Positions 1 through 8,238 of a stretch of 64,000 bases of DNA are shown here, one piece after another. The stretch is taken from the NCBI RefSeq assembly GCF_049445795.1, contig NZ_JBMSDT010000014.1:62001-126000 (forward strand), read 5' to 3'. The notes beneath the pieces were generated by a model. That model searched no databases and had not been told where the DNA came from. It saw only the letters and a list, made by a program, of their open reading frames with translations. A program made the translations under genes and the position numbers. Every line of letters starts with the position of its first letter. Position 1 is the stretch's first letter. Source of the DNA: Larkinella sp049445795 (GTDB taxonomy: Bacteria > Bacteroidota > Bacteroidia > Cytophagales > Spirosomataceae).

Positions 1-2
1 TC

Positions 3-689
3 AACGCGACGTTCTTCGGCCGGGTGACCAACAACGCCATTACGCAGGTGCGCCAGCCTTCCGACACGCTGGCCGGAGCCATCGTGACGACGTACGAGAA
101 CATCGGTCGGCAACACGCCTACGGAACCAATGTTTTTGCCAACGTGGCGGCTACCTCCAAGATCAACATCGGGCTGTTCCTGAACGCCTTTTACACCAGC
201 CTGACGGGTCAGGAACTCGGACAGGACGGCCAATCGGCCAACTTGAAGAACACCGGTTTTAACGTCAGCGGTGGTACGTTTGCGTCGGCCACGTTCAGAA
301 AGGGCTGGGGTGCTCAGGCCTTCGGATTCTTGCAGGGGTCGCAGGTGCAGTTGCAGGGGCGGCAGGGCGGTTTTGGCTTTTACACCGTTGGCGTGAAGAA
401 AGATTTTGCCAACAAAAAGGGCAGCGTGGGCATCGCGGCCGAAAACTTTCTCAACAACCGGTTTAACATTCACACGGTGCTGAACTCCGACCAGTTCCGT
501 CAGGTCAACGACGTTTACCTCTACAACCGGGGTGTCCGGCTGACGTTTACGTACAAAATCGGTAAAATGACGATGGATGCGCCCAAGAAGCGGGCACGCT
601 CGGTGAACAACGACGATGTGAAGAGCGAGGGCGGTGGACAAGCCCCGGCCGGTGGCACAGGTACCGGAAGCGGACAACCACGCCAATAG
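3..689 (+). CDS. Outer-membrane beta-barrel protein, C-terminal part
   Basis: This is the 3' end of a gene whose start lies before the window; the reading frame is open from base 3, so the internal GTG at 24 is not taken as the start. The visible 228 residues alternate polar and aromatic residues as in the last strands of an outer-membrane beta-barrel, for example the segments ending FGFYTVGVKKDF and GVRLTFTYKIGKM. After the last strand comes a disordered Lys/Arg then Gly/Ser-rich tail, which is typical of the Bacteroidota 'outer membrane beta-barrel family' related to TonB-dependent receptors. The substrate cannot be told because the plug domain is missing. A LolA-like gene follows 65 bases downstream on the same strand. 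Confidence 0.8.
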   Translation, partial: NATFFGRVTNNAITQVRQPSDTLAGAIVTTYENIGRQHAYGTNVFANVAATSKINIGLFLNAFYTSLTGQELGQDGQSANLKNTGFNVSGGTFASATFRKGWGAQAFGFLQGSQVQLQGRQGGFGFYTVGVKKDFANKKGSVGIAAENFLNNRFNIHTVLNSDQFRQVNDVYLYNRGVRLTFTYKIGKMTMDAPKKRARSVNNDDVKSEGGGQAPAGGTGTGSGQPRQ

Positions 690-754
690 GCTAGAAATAT
701 CCATAAAAAAATACTTATTTTGACATACCGATAGGAAACCAAACCAAACTTCCG

Positions 755-1474
755 ATGAAAACGAACACCTTCCTGGCGACCGCTGCCGCCGTTATCTTCT
801 CCATCACGGCACACGCCCAGACCGTTGATGAGATTGTGGATAAACACGTTGCTGCGGTGGGCGGCATGGATAAGATCAATGGGGTAAAAACGCTGTATAC
901 CGAACGGTCGCTTTCGGTCCAGGGCATGGACATCCCAAGCAAAACCACCATTGTCGTAGGAAAATCCATGCGGAGTGAATCGTCGATTATGGGCAATGCG
1001 ATGGTACAGGTCATCGATGGTACCAGTGGCTGGATGATCCGCCCGGCGATGATGGGTGGCTCGGGCGAGCCCGAAGAAATCCCGGCCGATATGGTCAAGC
1101 AACAATTGGGGCAACTTGATCCCTTTGGCCCGATCGTGAATTACAAGGAAAAAGGCAGTAAAGTTGAACTCGTTGGGAAAGAGAAAGTTGACGGAAAAGA
1201 TGCCTACCACCTGAAGGTCACCACAAAGGACGGTCAGGTAATGGACCAGTTCCTCGACGCAAACTCCTACCTGATCAGCAAGATCAAAATGAACATCAAT
1301 GGTCAGCCGGGCGAAATGTCATTGGGTGATTACAAAGAAGTGGAGGGTCTTAAATTCGCCAACACAATGGAAATGATGAATGAACAGGCCGGAAACCTCG
1401 TCTTTACAACCAATAAAGTCACCATCAACGGCCCGGTTGACGATACTATCTTTAAAAAACCGGCCAAAAAATAA
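755..1474 (+). CDS. Secreted LolA-like outer-membrane lipoprotein-sorting protein
   Basis: This is a 239-residue protein with a clear signal peptide (MKTNTFLATAAAVIFSITAHA, cleavage near residue 21). The mature part starts with a helix containing 'DEIVDKHVAAVGGMDKI', followed by repeated beta-hairpins (YTERSL, SKTTIVVG, YHLKVTTKDGQ, QFLDANSYLISKI). This is the usual pattern of small periplasmic LolA/LppX-fold proteins of Bacteroidota, which bind lipid or lipoprotein in a half-barrel. True LolA serves the Lol lipoprotein pathway; these paralogues are commonly of unknown ligand. It follows an outer-membrane barrel gene and may be co-transcribed with it. A strong hairpin lies 25 bases after the stop. 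The fold call is by pattern, not by search. Confidence 0.7.
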   Translation: MKTNTFLATAAAVIFSITAHAQTVDEIVDKHVAAVGGMDKINGVKTLYTERSLSVQGMDIPSKTTIVVGKSMRSESSIMGNAMVQVIDGTSGWMIRPAMMGGSGEPEEIPADMVKQQLGQLDPFGPIVNYKEKGSKVELVGKEKVDGKDAYHLKVTTKDGQVMDQFLDANSYLISKIKMNINGQPGEMSLGDYKEVEGLKFANTMEMMNEQAGNLVFTTNKVTINGPVDDTIFKKPAKK

Positions 1475-1499
1475 CCAACCCGGTTTTAATGCTACTTTA

Positions 1500-1534
1500 C
1501 ACCACCACCCGGCCTGGTTGGCCGGGTGGTGGTG
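1500..1534. terminator. Bidirectional hairpin terminator
   Basis: There is a perfect 15-bp inverted repeat (1500-1514 with 1520-1534; left arm CACCACCACCCGGCC) around a 5-base loop. It lies between the convergent LolA-like gene (ends 1474) and the FtsX-type permease (ends 1568). No long T-run follows, so termination is inferred from stem strength and position. Confidence 0.65.
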
Positions 1535-1567
1535 GTTTGAGTCTATGAATGCTGACGCTTCAACCCG

Positions 1568-3988
1568 CTACTCGGCCCGCAGGCTCCTGACCGGGTTAAC
1601 CAAAGCCGCCTTGATCGACTGAAAACTGATGGTCAGCCCGGCCACGGCCATTGCCAGCAGTCCGACCGGTACAAACAGCCACCACTCCAGCGCAATCCGG
1701 TATTCGAAGCTCTGTAACCATTTTTCCAGGCCGAACCAGGCCAGGGGCGACGCCAGCGTCAGGGCAACAAGCACCAGTTTGAGGAAGTCTTTCGAAAGCA
1801 TCCCGACGATGCTGGCCACCGACGCGCCCAGTACTTTCCGCACGCCAATTTCTTTCGTACGCTGCTCGGCGGTGAAAATAGCCAGTCCCAGCAGTCCCAG
1901 GCAGGCCACGAAAATGGTTAATCCCGAAAAAATGCCCAGAATTTGTCCAATTTTCTGTTCGGCTTCGTAGGTTTTCATAAACCGCTCATCCATAAACGAG
2001 TAGGCAAACGGCTGGTCGGTCTTGAACGCCGTCCATTGCGCTTTGAGACTACTCAACAAGCCAGCGACGTCGGGCGTTTTGACCTTGACAATTAGCGTTC
2101 CGGGATTTTTGCCCAACACCATCACCAGGGGCGTAATCCGCTCGTGCAGCGACCGGAAATGAAAATCCCGGACCACGCCCACCACCCGGTACACGGTTTT
2201 TTTGCCCTGATTGTCGGTGCTCGTCAGCCGGTGCCCGAGCGCACGACCAGTCCAGCCCAGCGTCCGGGCCGCCGTTTCGTTGATCAGGATGCCCGTCGAG
2301 TCGGTGCCGTAGTCGGGTGAAAAATTCCGGCCCGTGACCAGCGTCATTCCCATTGTCGGAATGTACTCGTAATCAATGTCGTACCGAAGTGTTTTGAGCA
2401 GTTGGGATGAATTATCATCTCCGTAGACAAAAAAATTGTTGTTGTTCGTTTCTCCGGCGGGCAGATACCCCGACTGGCTCACCCGCACTACGCGCGGGTC
2501 CTGCCGCAGGAGTTCGGCAAAGGTGCGTTCTTTCGGCCCCAGCGCCCAGGTATTCGACAACACCAGCACCTGATTCTTGTCGTAACCCAGCTTTTTGCTC
2601 TGGATGTAATCGAGTTGCCGGTATACCACCGTCGTACCGATCATGAGCAGAATGGCAATGAAAAACTGAAACACCACCAGTCCACTACGCAGGCTAATCC
2701 CGCTTTTACGGACCGTAAACCGCCCTTTCAACACCGCCACCGGCCGGAACGACGCCAGGTAAAACGCCGGGTAACTTCCGGCCAGGACGCCCACCACCAG
2801 GCCAAACAGCAGCAGCGAGGGCAGCAACCAGGGCATGGCAACCGGGTTGAAAGTCAGCTCTTTGCCCGACAACGCATTAAACAGCGGCAAAGCCGCATAG
2901 ACTAGCCCCACGGCAACAAACAGGGCAAGGCTCGTCAGCAGGATGGATTCGATCAGGAATTGCCCGGCCAGTTCGAGCCGAATGGAGCCCATCGCTTTCC
3001 GGATGCCGACTTCCTTAGCCCGTTTCGACGCCCCGGCGGTCGAAAGGTTCATGAAATTGATACTGGCGATCAGCAACACAAAAACCGCCACGGCCCCGAA
3101 CAGATACACATACTGGCTGTTTCCGGACGGTTTTAGCTGATACGCAGCATCCGAATACAGGTGAATGTCCGTCAGCGGTTCGAGGAACAGCCCGATGTTG
3201 TTACCTTTTTGCCGAAATAAAGCGTAGCTCATCCCGAACGCTTTTTCAATCTGCGGCCCCATGTATTTTTCGGTCACCTGCGGCAATTTGGCCTCCAGTT
3301 GTCGGTAGTCGTAGCCTTTCGGCAGGACCAGGTACGTAAAAAACTCCGAAGTCATCCACGAAGTCGATTGGCCTTCCGGCAGGCTCGCCATCGAGGTGAA
3401 CAAGTCAAATTCAAAGTGTGAATTTGCCGGAATTTCGTCCATGACACCCGTCACGGTCAGGGGCGTCGTGCTGCCTTTTACCTGAATCGTTTTACCAAGA
3501 ATCTCGGCCCGACCGAAAATTTTCAGCGCCGTCGGCTTCGTCAGCACCACGGTATTAGGCTGATTTAAAGCGGTTTTCGGATCGCCCTGCGATAGCCGGA
3601 AGCTAAACACCCGGAAGAAATTCGAATCGGCAAACGCCATTTTCTCTTCGTTGAACAGCTTGTCGCCGACCACAAGTTGGGGACTTCCGCCAACCCGCAG
3701 CCGTGTGGCTTCTTCCACTTCGGGGTAATCCGCTCTGAGTGTCCGGGCCACGGGCGGCATGACGTGCGCTTCGTTCATTTTCCCGCCCTGTACCGTTCCC
3801 CGGAACACGACACGCACGATCCGGTCGGCGTTCTCGTGAAACCGATCGTAGCTCAGTTCATCCAGCACAAAGAGGCAGATTAGCAGGCAAGTGGCCAGCC
3901 CAAGCGCCAGCCCGACAATATTGATGGCCGCGAAAGTCCGGTTGCGGACCAGATTCCGCCAGGCGATTTTGACGTAATTACGGATCAT
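1568..3988 (-). CDS. FtsX/MacB-type ABC transporter permease
   Basis: This 806-residue protein starts MIRNYVKIAWRNLVRNRTFA, the usual N-terminus of the large Bacteroidota FtsX-like permeases. One membrane segment lies near residues 20-42, followed by a periplasmic MacB-type domain to about 280. Three membrane segments follow, the conserved motif KRAKEVGIRKAMGS, a fourth hydrophobic helix, a second periplasmic domain and a C-terminal set of membrane helices with the repeat motif EQRTKEIGVRKVLGAS. Such permeases work with a separate ATPase and move lipids, peptides or signals between inner membrane and periplasm; no ATPase gene is adjacent here. The duplicated FtsX domain is the standard arrangement. 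A nested palindrome lies about 190 bases upstream of the start. Confidence 0.88.
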   Translation of the reverse strand: MIRNYVKIAWRNLVRNRTFAAINIVGLALGLATCLLICLFVLDELSYDRFHENADRIVRVVFRGTVQGGKMNEAHVMPPVARTLRADYPEVEEATRLRVGGSPQLVVGDKLFNEEKMAFADSNFFRVFSFRLSQGDPKTALNQPNTVVLTKPTALKIFGRAEILGKTIQVKGSTTPLTVTGVMDEIPANSHFEFDLFTSMASLPEGQSTSWMTSEFFTYLVLPKGYDYRQLEAKLPQVTEKYMGPQIEKAFGMSYALFRQKGNNIGLFLEPLTDIHLYSDAAYQLKPSGNSQYVYLFGAVAVFVLLIASINFMNLSTAGASKRAKEVGIRKAMGSIRLELAGQFLIESILLTSLALFVAVGLVYAALPLFNALSGKELTFNPVAMPWLLPSLLLFGLVVGVLAGSYPAFYLASFRPVAVLKGRFTVRKSGISLRSGLVVFQFFIAILLMIGTTVVYRQLDYIQSKKLGYDKNQVLVLSNTWALGPKERTFAELLRQDPRVVRVSQSGYLPAGETNNNNFFVYGDDNSSQLLKTLRYDIDYEYIPTMGMTLVTGRNFSPDYGTDSTGILINETAARTLGWTGRALGHRLTSTDNQGKKTVYRVVGVVRDFHFRSLHERITPLVMVLGKNPGTLIVKVKTPDVAGLLSSLKAQWTAFKTDQPFAYSFMDERFMKTYEAEQKIGQILGIFSGLTIFVACLGLLGLAIFTAEQRTKEIGVRKVLGASVASIVGMLSKDFLKLVLVALTLASPLAWFGLEKWLQSFEYRIALEWWLFVPVGLLAMAVAGLTISFQSIKAALVNPVRSLRAE

Positions 3989-4181
3989 ACCAGGAAAAAG
4001 AAGCAGTTTGGATCAAAACATTTTTAACATGGCCAGGCCATAGTAACGCTTTCCCAAAAATTATGCTATAAAAGGTACTATGTAATACCTAATACATTAA
4101 AGGTAGTATAAAGCTATGAACGGTAACGGACTTCTTTTCGGTAATCGTAGAAACACCTGCGCCGTCGTCCTTTCAATTCAA

Positions 4182-4223
4182 GCTGTCCGCCCGGGGACAA
4201 TCACTTGTCCATTTGCGGACAGC
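4182..4223. promoter_or_regulatory. Nested palindrome upstream of the permease gene
   Basis: Outer arms GCTGTCCGC (4182-4190) and GCGGACAGC (4215-4223) are perfectly complementary. They enclose a second perfect inverted repeat, GGACAA (4195-4200) and TTGTCC (4205-4210). The site lies 33 bases beyond the end of the sugar dehydrogenase gene and about 190 bases upstream of the FtsX-type permease start. No T-run follows in either direction, so a regulator-binding site or RNA hairpin is more likely than an intrinsic terminator. The regulator is unknown. Confidence 0.4.
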
Positions 4224-4255
4224 GATAAATGTATAGTTGATCAACTCCAATAAGC

Positions 4256-5494
4256 TCAATTCACGGTCGCCAGCCGTTGAATCGTGCCGTTGTGGTCGAG
4301 CAGGTAGACTTCACCGGCGGAGTCTTCGCCAAACGCGGAGATGGCCCCGTCGGTTTTAAGCAGCAGTTGGTTGTCGGTTTTCTGGCCCTTTTCGGCAGTC
4401 AGCGCCCAGATCCGGCCACTGGCAAAGTCGGCGTAGAGGTATTTGCCCCGCAAACCGGAGTGTCGGGAGCCCCGGTAGACAACCCCGCCGGTAATGGATG
4501 TGCCGTCCTGACGCGGATAGTGGTGAATCGGCTCGATCAGACCTCCCGGATCGCAGTCGTTGCGGGGGTTATAGCACCGCCCCGCTTCTTTCAACCGCCA
4601 ACCATAATTGCCGCCCTTCGTGATGATGTCAATCTCCTCAAACTCATTCTGGCCCACGTCACCGGCCCAGAGCTGGCCGGTTTGCCGGTCGAAACTAAAC
4701 CGCCAGGGGTTGCGCAGGCCGTAAGCGAAAATCTCTTCCCGATAGCCTTCCCGGTTTCCGGCAAACGGATTATCGGCCGGAATGCCGTAGGCGCCTTTGT
4801 CGGTTTTATTCACATCGATGCGCAGGATTTTGCCCAGCCACGCAGCACGGTTTTGGGCGTTGTTATGCTGGTCACCCCAGGCACCGCCGTCGCCGGTCGA
4901 AATGTAGAGCAGCCCATCGGGACCGAAAGCGATTTTCCCGCCGTTGTGGTTGTCGTAGGGCTGCGCAAACCGTACCAACACGGTTTCGGTGGCCGGGTCA
5001 ACCGTCGCCCGATTGGGTCCGGTGGCCTGATACCGGGCAATGACCGATTCGAGGGGATTGCGTTTGGTGTAATAGATGTAAAAGAAACCGTTGCGCCGGA
5101 AGTCGGGGTGAAACGCCAGCCCGAGTAGGCCCATCTCCCCCTCCGACGAAACTTTTTTCTGCACATCCAGAAAAACCGCTGCGGTTTTTGCGGTCGCGCT
5201 GTTGTCGAACACCCGAATTCGCCCCTCCTGTTCGAGCACAAAGACCCGGTTACTACCCTCGTCGGCATACGTAAACTCCACCGGCCGGCGAAAACGCAGG
5301 TTCGGAAACGCATTCTCCAGCCGCCAGCCGTTCGCTTTCCCGGCCAGGTCAGACTTATGCCGGGTCTGATCAGGCCGGTCAGACGAGGGGATGAGCGCCG
5401 TGAAAAGGCTCATTACTACTAGATACAATACTGGAAAAACCAGCTTCCGGCCGGTTTTTGGAAGACTATGAGCAGGGTAAAGAAATCGTGTCAT
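4256..5494 (-). CDS. PQQ-dependent sugar dehydrogenase (GSDH family)
   Basis: This 412-residue protein has an N-terminal hydrophobic anchor or signal (about residues 17-38) followed by a six-bladed propeller of the soluble glucose/sorbosone dehydrogenase family. Family motifs visible include NRVFVLEQEGRIRVFD, EMGLLGLAFHPDF, DNHNGGKIAFGPDGLLYIS, STGDGGAWGD, AYGLRNPWRFSFD and GDVGQNEFEEID. Members oxidise aldose sugars in the periplasm using PQQ bound at the top of the propeller. No PQQ synthesis genes are present, and Bacteroidota often encode such proteins without them, so the cofactor and substrate are not certain. It stands alone between the permease and moaA genes. Confidence 0.88.
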   Translation of the reverse strand: MTRFLYPAHSLPKTGRKLVFPVLYLVVMSLFTALIPSSDRPDQTRHKSDLAGKANGWRLENAFPNLRFRRPVEFTYADEGSNRVFVLEQEGRIRVFDNSATAKTAAVFLDVQKKVSSEGEMGLLGLAFHPDFRRNGFFYIYYTKRNPLESVIARYQATGPNRATVDPATETVLVRFAQPYDNHNGGKIAFGPDGLLYISTGDGGAWGDQHNNAQNRAAWLGKILRIDVNKTDKGAYGIPADNPFAGNREGYREEIFAYGLRNPWRFSFDRQTGQLWAGDVGQNEFEEIDIITKGGNYGWRLKEAGRCYNPRNDCDPGGLIEPIHHYPRQDGTSITGGVVYRGSRHSGLRGKYLYADFASGRIWALTAEKGQKTDNQLLLKTDGAISAFGEDSAGEVYLLDHNGTIQRLATVN

Positions 5495-5543
5495 AAAACC
5501 AGTTTGGAACTATTCTCATCAGAAAGGCACAATCCGACCCGGT

Positions 5544-6524
5544 TTACCCGCCGATGGTCGACATGGATTCAGTTACCGGTCCGCGCTGGCGTTCGGCTTC
5601 GAAACCGTTTTTCGGGCGGTGGGCGAAGGCTTTCAGGAAAGCGGCTGTCAGGTCGTCGTCGGTGGCTCCCGATCTGAGCAACGCCCGAACATCCAGCACG
5701 CCGTTGTCGTACAGGCAGGTTTTGAGCGTTCCCTGGGCCGTCAGCCGGATGCGGTTGCAGGTGCCGCAGAAGGTGCGCGTAAAAGCCGCAATAATGCCGA
5801 TGGTGCCCTGATAGCCGGGAATGCGGTACGTCGTTGCGGTCGAAAACGGCGCGTCGGCCTGCCGTTGCAAACCGGGATACAGGGTTTGCAATTCGGCCAA
5901 AATACGTTGATGCGTCCAGTTCAAAACCGGGTAGTGGCTGCCTTCGCCGTTGAACGGCATTTCTTCGATAAACCGCACTTCGACGGGATGGTCGCGGGTG
6001 AGTTCGGCCAGCAGCGGCAGGTCTTCAATGTTTTTGCCTTCCATCACCACGGCGTTCAGCTTGACCGGCACGCGGTGCGCCAGCAAGGCATCGAGGGTCC
6101 GCTGCACGGCGGGCAGTTCGTCGCGCCGGGTGATTTGCCGAAACCGTTCGCGGTCGAGCGTATCGATGCTGAGGTTGACCGAGCCGACGCCCATTCGTAC
6201 CAGTTCGGGTACGAGCGGTTCGGTCAGCACGCCGTTGGTCGTAATGTGCAGTTCGTCAACACCTTCGGTGGCTTTCAATCGCCAGAGGAAATCCATCAGG
6301 CCGTTGCGTACGAAAGGCTCTCCGCCCGTAATCCGGATTTTCGACACGCCCAGCCGGGCTAGCACCCGCACCAGCCGCTCCATCTCCTCGTAGGTCAGCA
6401 GTTGGTGTTTGGGCAGGTACTTGATGCCCTCTTCCGGCATGCAGTAAAAGCACCGCAAATTGCAGCGATCCGTGACGGCCAGACGAAGGTAGGTGATGGG
6501 GCGGTTGTGATTGTCGAAAATCAT
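5544..6524 (-). CDS. moaA: GTP 3',8-cyclase MoaA
   Basis: This is the radical-SAM enzyme that converts GTP to 3',8-cyclo-GTP, the first step of molybdenum cofactor synthesis. The N-terminal cluster motif is CNLRCFYC, preceded by YLRLAVTDR. ITGGEPFVRNGL and NLSIDTLD follow, and the second 4Fe-4S cluster motif is CGTCNRIRLTAQGTLKTC. The protein ends in Gly-Gly (STIGG), the conserved catalytic tail of MoaA. The start is placed at the ATG at 6524 (326 residues, normal length); the longer open frame reaching 6917 only reads antisense through the divergent sigma-factor gene. No other moa or mob gene is nearby. Confidence 0.95.
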   Translation of the reverse strand: MIFDNHNRPITYLRLAVTDRCNLRCFYCMPEEGIKYLPKHQLLTYEEMERLVRVLARLGVSKIRITGGEPFVRNGLMDFLWRLKATEGVDELHITTNGVLTEPLVPELVRMGVGSVNLSIDTLDRERFRQITRRDELPAVQRTLDALLAHRVPVKLNAVVMEGKNIEDLPLLAELTRDHPVEVRFIEEMPFNGEGSHYPVLNWTHQRILAELQTLYPGLQRQADAPFSTATTYRIPGYQGTIGIIAAFTRTFCGTCNRIRLTAQGTLKTCLYDNGVLDVRALLRSGATDDDLTAAFLKAFAHRPKNGFEAERQRGPVTESMSTIGG

Positions 6525-6635
6525 GGTAAGCAAGTTACAAAAATCGGGGCGAAAAAATTTCATCGATTCCTGTAACCTTCCCAACTTCCGGCAGTTTCCA
6601 CCACCAGATTCGACAAACCCGCAACGGCTACCCGG

Positions 6636-7202
6636 TTGAAAACGCTGACAGACAACGCACTGATGCTTCAGGTAAAGGACGGTAATCTGGAAAAGATGGG
6701 CCTGCTCTTCGAACGCTACCACCGCGCCCTGTTCGGTTTTCTGTACCACATGACCGGGCAGACCGACACCAGCGAGGACCTGGTGCAGAACGTGTTTTAC
6801 CGGATGCTGAAATACCGGCATACGTTCACCGGAGAGGGCGAGTTCCGGACCTGGATGTACCACCTGGCCCGCAATGTGCTGGCCGACCATGTCCGGAAAA
6901 ACAAGCCGTCGAGGCACCAGTACGATGTAGCGGATTTTGTCGAAAAAATTGGGGGCGGAACGGCCGCCGACGAGGCCTTACAGAAGGAACAGGAGCTGGC
7001 TTCGCTGCACGACGCCCTGCGGAGGCTCTGTCCCGAAAACCGGGAAATTCTGATTCTGAGCCGGTTTCAGGAGCTAAAATACGAAGAAATTGCCCGGATT
7101 CTGGATACCACCGAAGGGGCCGTCAAGGTGCGTGTTCACCGGGCGATGCATGAATTGAAACGTCTTTACCGTACCCACGGACCGCCGGGCGGCCCCGTTT
7201 AG
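6636..7202 (+). CDS. ECF-type RNA polymerase sigma factor
   Basis: This 188-residue sigma-70 family factor of the extracytoplasmic-function group has region 2 at about 25-95 (DLVQNVFYRMLKYR, then EFRTWMYHLARNVLADHVRK) and region 4 at about 125-180 (LCPENREILILSRFQELKYEEIARIL, then EGAVKVRVHRAM). The start is taken at a TTG (6636), because KTLTDNALMLQVKDG matches the usual N-terminus of this group; an ATG at 6663 is the alternative. The next gene encodes its probable anti-sigma factor. The last codons (RTHGPPGGPV, then TAG) lie inside a dispersed inverted repeat that also contains a 15-base insert, so the C-terminus has been rewritten by the repeat. Confidence 0.92.
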   Translation: MKTLTDNALMLQVKDGNLEKMGLLFERYHRALFGFLYHMTGQTDTSEDLVQNVFYRMLKYRHTFTGEGEFRTWMYHLARNVLADHVRKNKPSRHQYDVADFVEKIGGGTAADEALQKEQELASLHDALRRLCPENREILILSRFQELKYEEIARILDTTEGAVKVRVHRAMHELKRLYRTHGPPGGPV

Positions 7203-7282
7203 TCCGTGTGAGCTTCAATTATCCAGTAGTTGATACCAACATAAAGGTTTACAAACTCACACGGACTAAGGTCCGTGGGTAC
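7171..7282. repeat. Long inverted repeat, family A, copy 1
   Basis: The left arm begins GTACCCACGGAC at 7171 and the right arm is 7256-7282, ending GTCCGTGGGTAC. The spacer holds GTTGATACCAAC, as in copy 2 at 28304. Compared with copy 2, the left arm is interrupted by 15 bases (7183-7197), and the right arm has one A-to-G change. The left arm overlaps the last codons of the sigma-factor gene. The form (paired short palindromic ends, intergenic, dispersed) resembles REP/BIME elements moved by Y1 transposases, but no such transposase gene is in the window. Confidence 0.85.
7183..7197 (+). repeat. 15-bp all-G/C insert, copy 1
   Basis: The block CGCCGGGCGGCCCCG interrupts the left arm of the family A repeat between GGAC and TTTAG. 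The uninterrupted arm at 28304 reads GTACCCACGGACTTTAG. Because 15 is a multiple of three, it adds five codons (PPGGP region) to the sigma-factor gene without changing frame. The identical block occurs at 25833-25847. Confidence 0.85.
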
Positions 7283-7298
7283 AAAATCGAACAAAGTT

Positions 7299-8114
7299 AT
7301 GAACTGTGAAAGCGCCAAAGAGCAATTAATCGACCTGCTGGGGAACGAATTGTCGGACACCGACCGGATTGCCGTGGAAGCCCATCTGGCGCAGTGCACC
7401 GATTGTCAGGCCGAGTTGCAAGCGACCCGGCAACTCTGGCTGGCGATGGGTAATGTGCCCATGCCGGAACCCGGCGAAAAAGTCCGGACCCGGTTTTACG
7501 CCATGCTGGAAACCTACCAGCACACGGAAGCTCAAAAACGCCGTCGATCGTGGAAAAGTATCCTGCGCCGGGTGCGCCGGTTTTTAACCCCGCAACTGGC
7601 CGTTCGGGTGGCTTACAGCCTGACGCTGGTATTGGTCGGACTGGCGGGGGGCTACTGGCTGAGTGCGAAAAAGGCTCCGGTTTACGAGCAGCAAATCAGC
7701 GAGCTGGATGCGCAGGTGAAAGAAATGCGGCAGACGGTTTTGTTGTCGTTGCTCGAAAATTCGTCGGCGACGGAACGGCTCCGGGCGGTCGAATACACGA
7801 AAGACATCCAGCAGGTCGATCAGAAGATCATCGACGCCCTGCTGAGTACGCTCAACAACGACTCGAACGTCAACGTCCGGCTGGTGACGCTGGAAGCCCT
7901 GGCAAGTATGGCCGCCGACCCACGCGTCCGGGAAGGTTTGGTGCAGTCCATCGTCAAACAGGATTCGCCCCTGGTGCAATCGGCGCTGGCCGACGTGATG
8001 GTCAAACTGCAGGAGAAACGCTCCGTCAAACCGCTGCGGCAACTGCTCCGGCAGGACGATCTAAATGATTTTGTTAAAGTGAAAATCGAGCAATCAATCA
8101 AGGAATTGACCTAG
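7299..8114 (+). CDS. Anti-sigma factor: zinc finger, membrane helix and HEAT repeats
   Basis: This 271-residue protein has a start at the ATG at 7299, giving MNCESAKEQLIDLL. Residues C3, H29, C33 and C36 form the HxxxCxxC zinc-associated anti-sigma motif (VEAHLAQCTDC). One membrane helix is at about 103-122, followed by a short coiled coil and then HEAT-like helical pairs (VRLVTLEALASMAADPRVREGLV, SPLVQSALADVMVKL) to the end. The domain order suggests that the cytoplasmic zinc finger holds the upstream ECF sigma factor and the periplasmic HEAT part senses a signal or partner. The two following secreted proteins are likely in the same regulon. The first repeat element lies between sigma and anti-sigma genes. 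Confidence 0.85.
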   Translation: MNCESAKEQLIDLLGNELSDTDRIAVEAHLAQCTDCQAELQATRQLWLAMGNVPMPEPGEKVRTRFYAMLETYQHTEAQKRRRSWKSILRRVRRFLTPQLAVRVAYSLTLVLVGLAGGYWLSAKKAPVYEQQISELDAQVKEMRQTVLLSLLENSSATERLRAVEYTKDIQQVDQKIIDALLSTLNNDSNVNVRLVTLEALASMAADPRVREGLVQSIVKQDSPLVQSALADVMVKLQEKRSVKPLRQLLRQDDLNDFVKVKIEQSIKELT

Positions 8115-8124
8115 GCAAGAGAGA

Positions 8125-8217
8125 AAAGACAAGAGACAATAATAACAGGCCATCTTTTCTGTCAGGTTCCCTGTCTCTTGTTTCTTTCTTGTCCCCTGTC
8201 TATTGTCTCTTGTCTTT
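8125..8217. repeat. Long inverted repeat, family D, copy 1
   Basis: A perfect 17-bp pair, AAAGACAAGAGACAATA (8125-8141) and its complement (8201-8217), surrounds a T-rich spacer with more TGTCTCTTGT-like words. It fills the gap between the anti-sigma factor and the first DUF4097-like gene. A related element is at 45995-46063 and half-elements at 9151-9183. Confidence 0.8.
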
Positions 8218-8238
8218 ACTCTACCACAAACAAAAACT

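Noticed and set aside
6525..6917. N-terminal extension of MoaA
   Set aside because: The extension is antisense to the sigma-factor gene and has no radical-SAM features; MoaA from 6524 has normal length.
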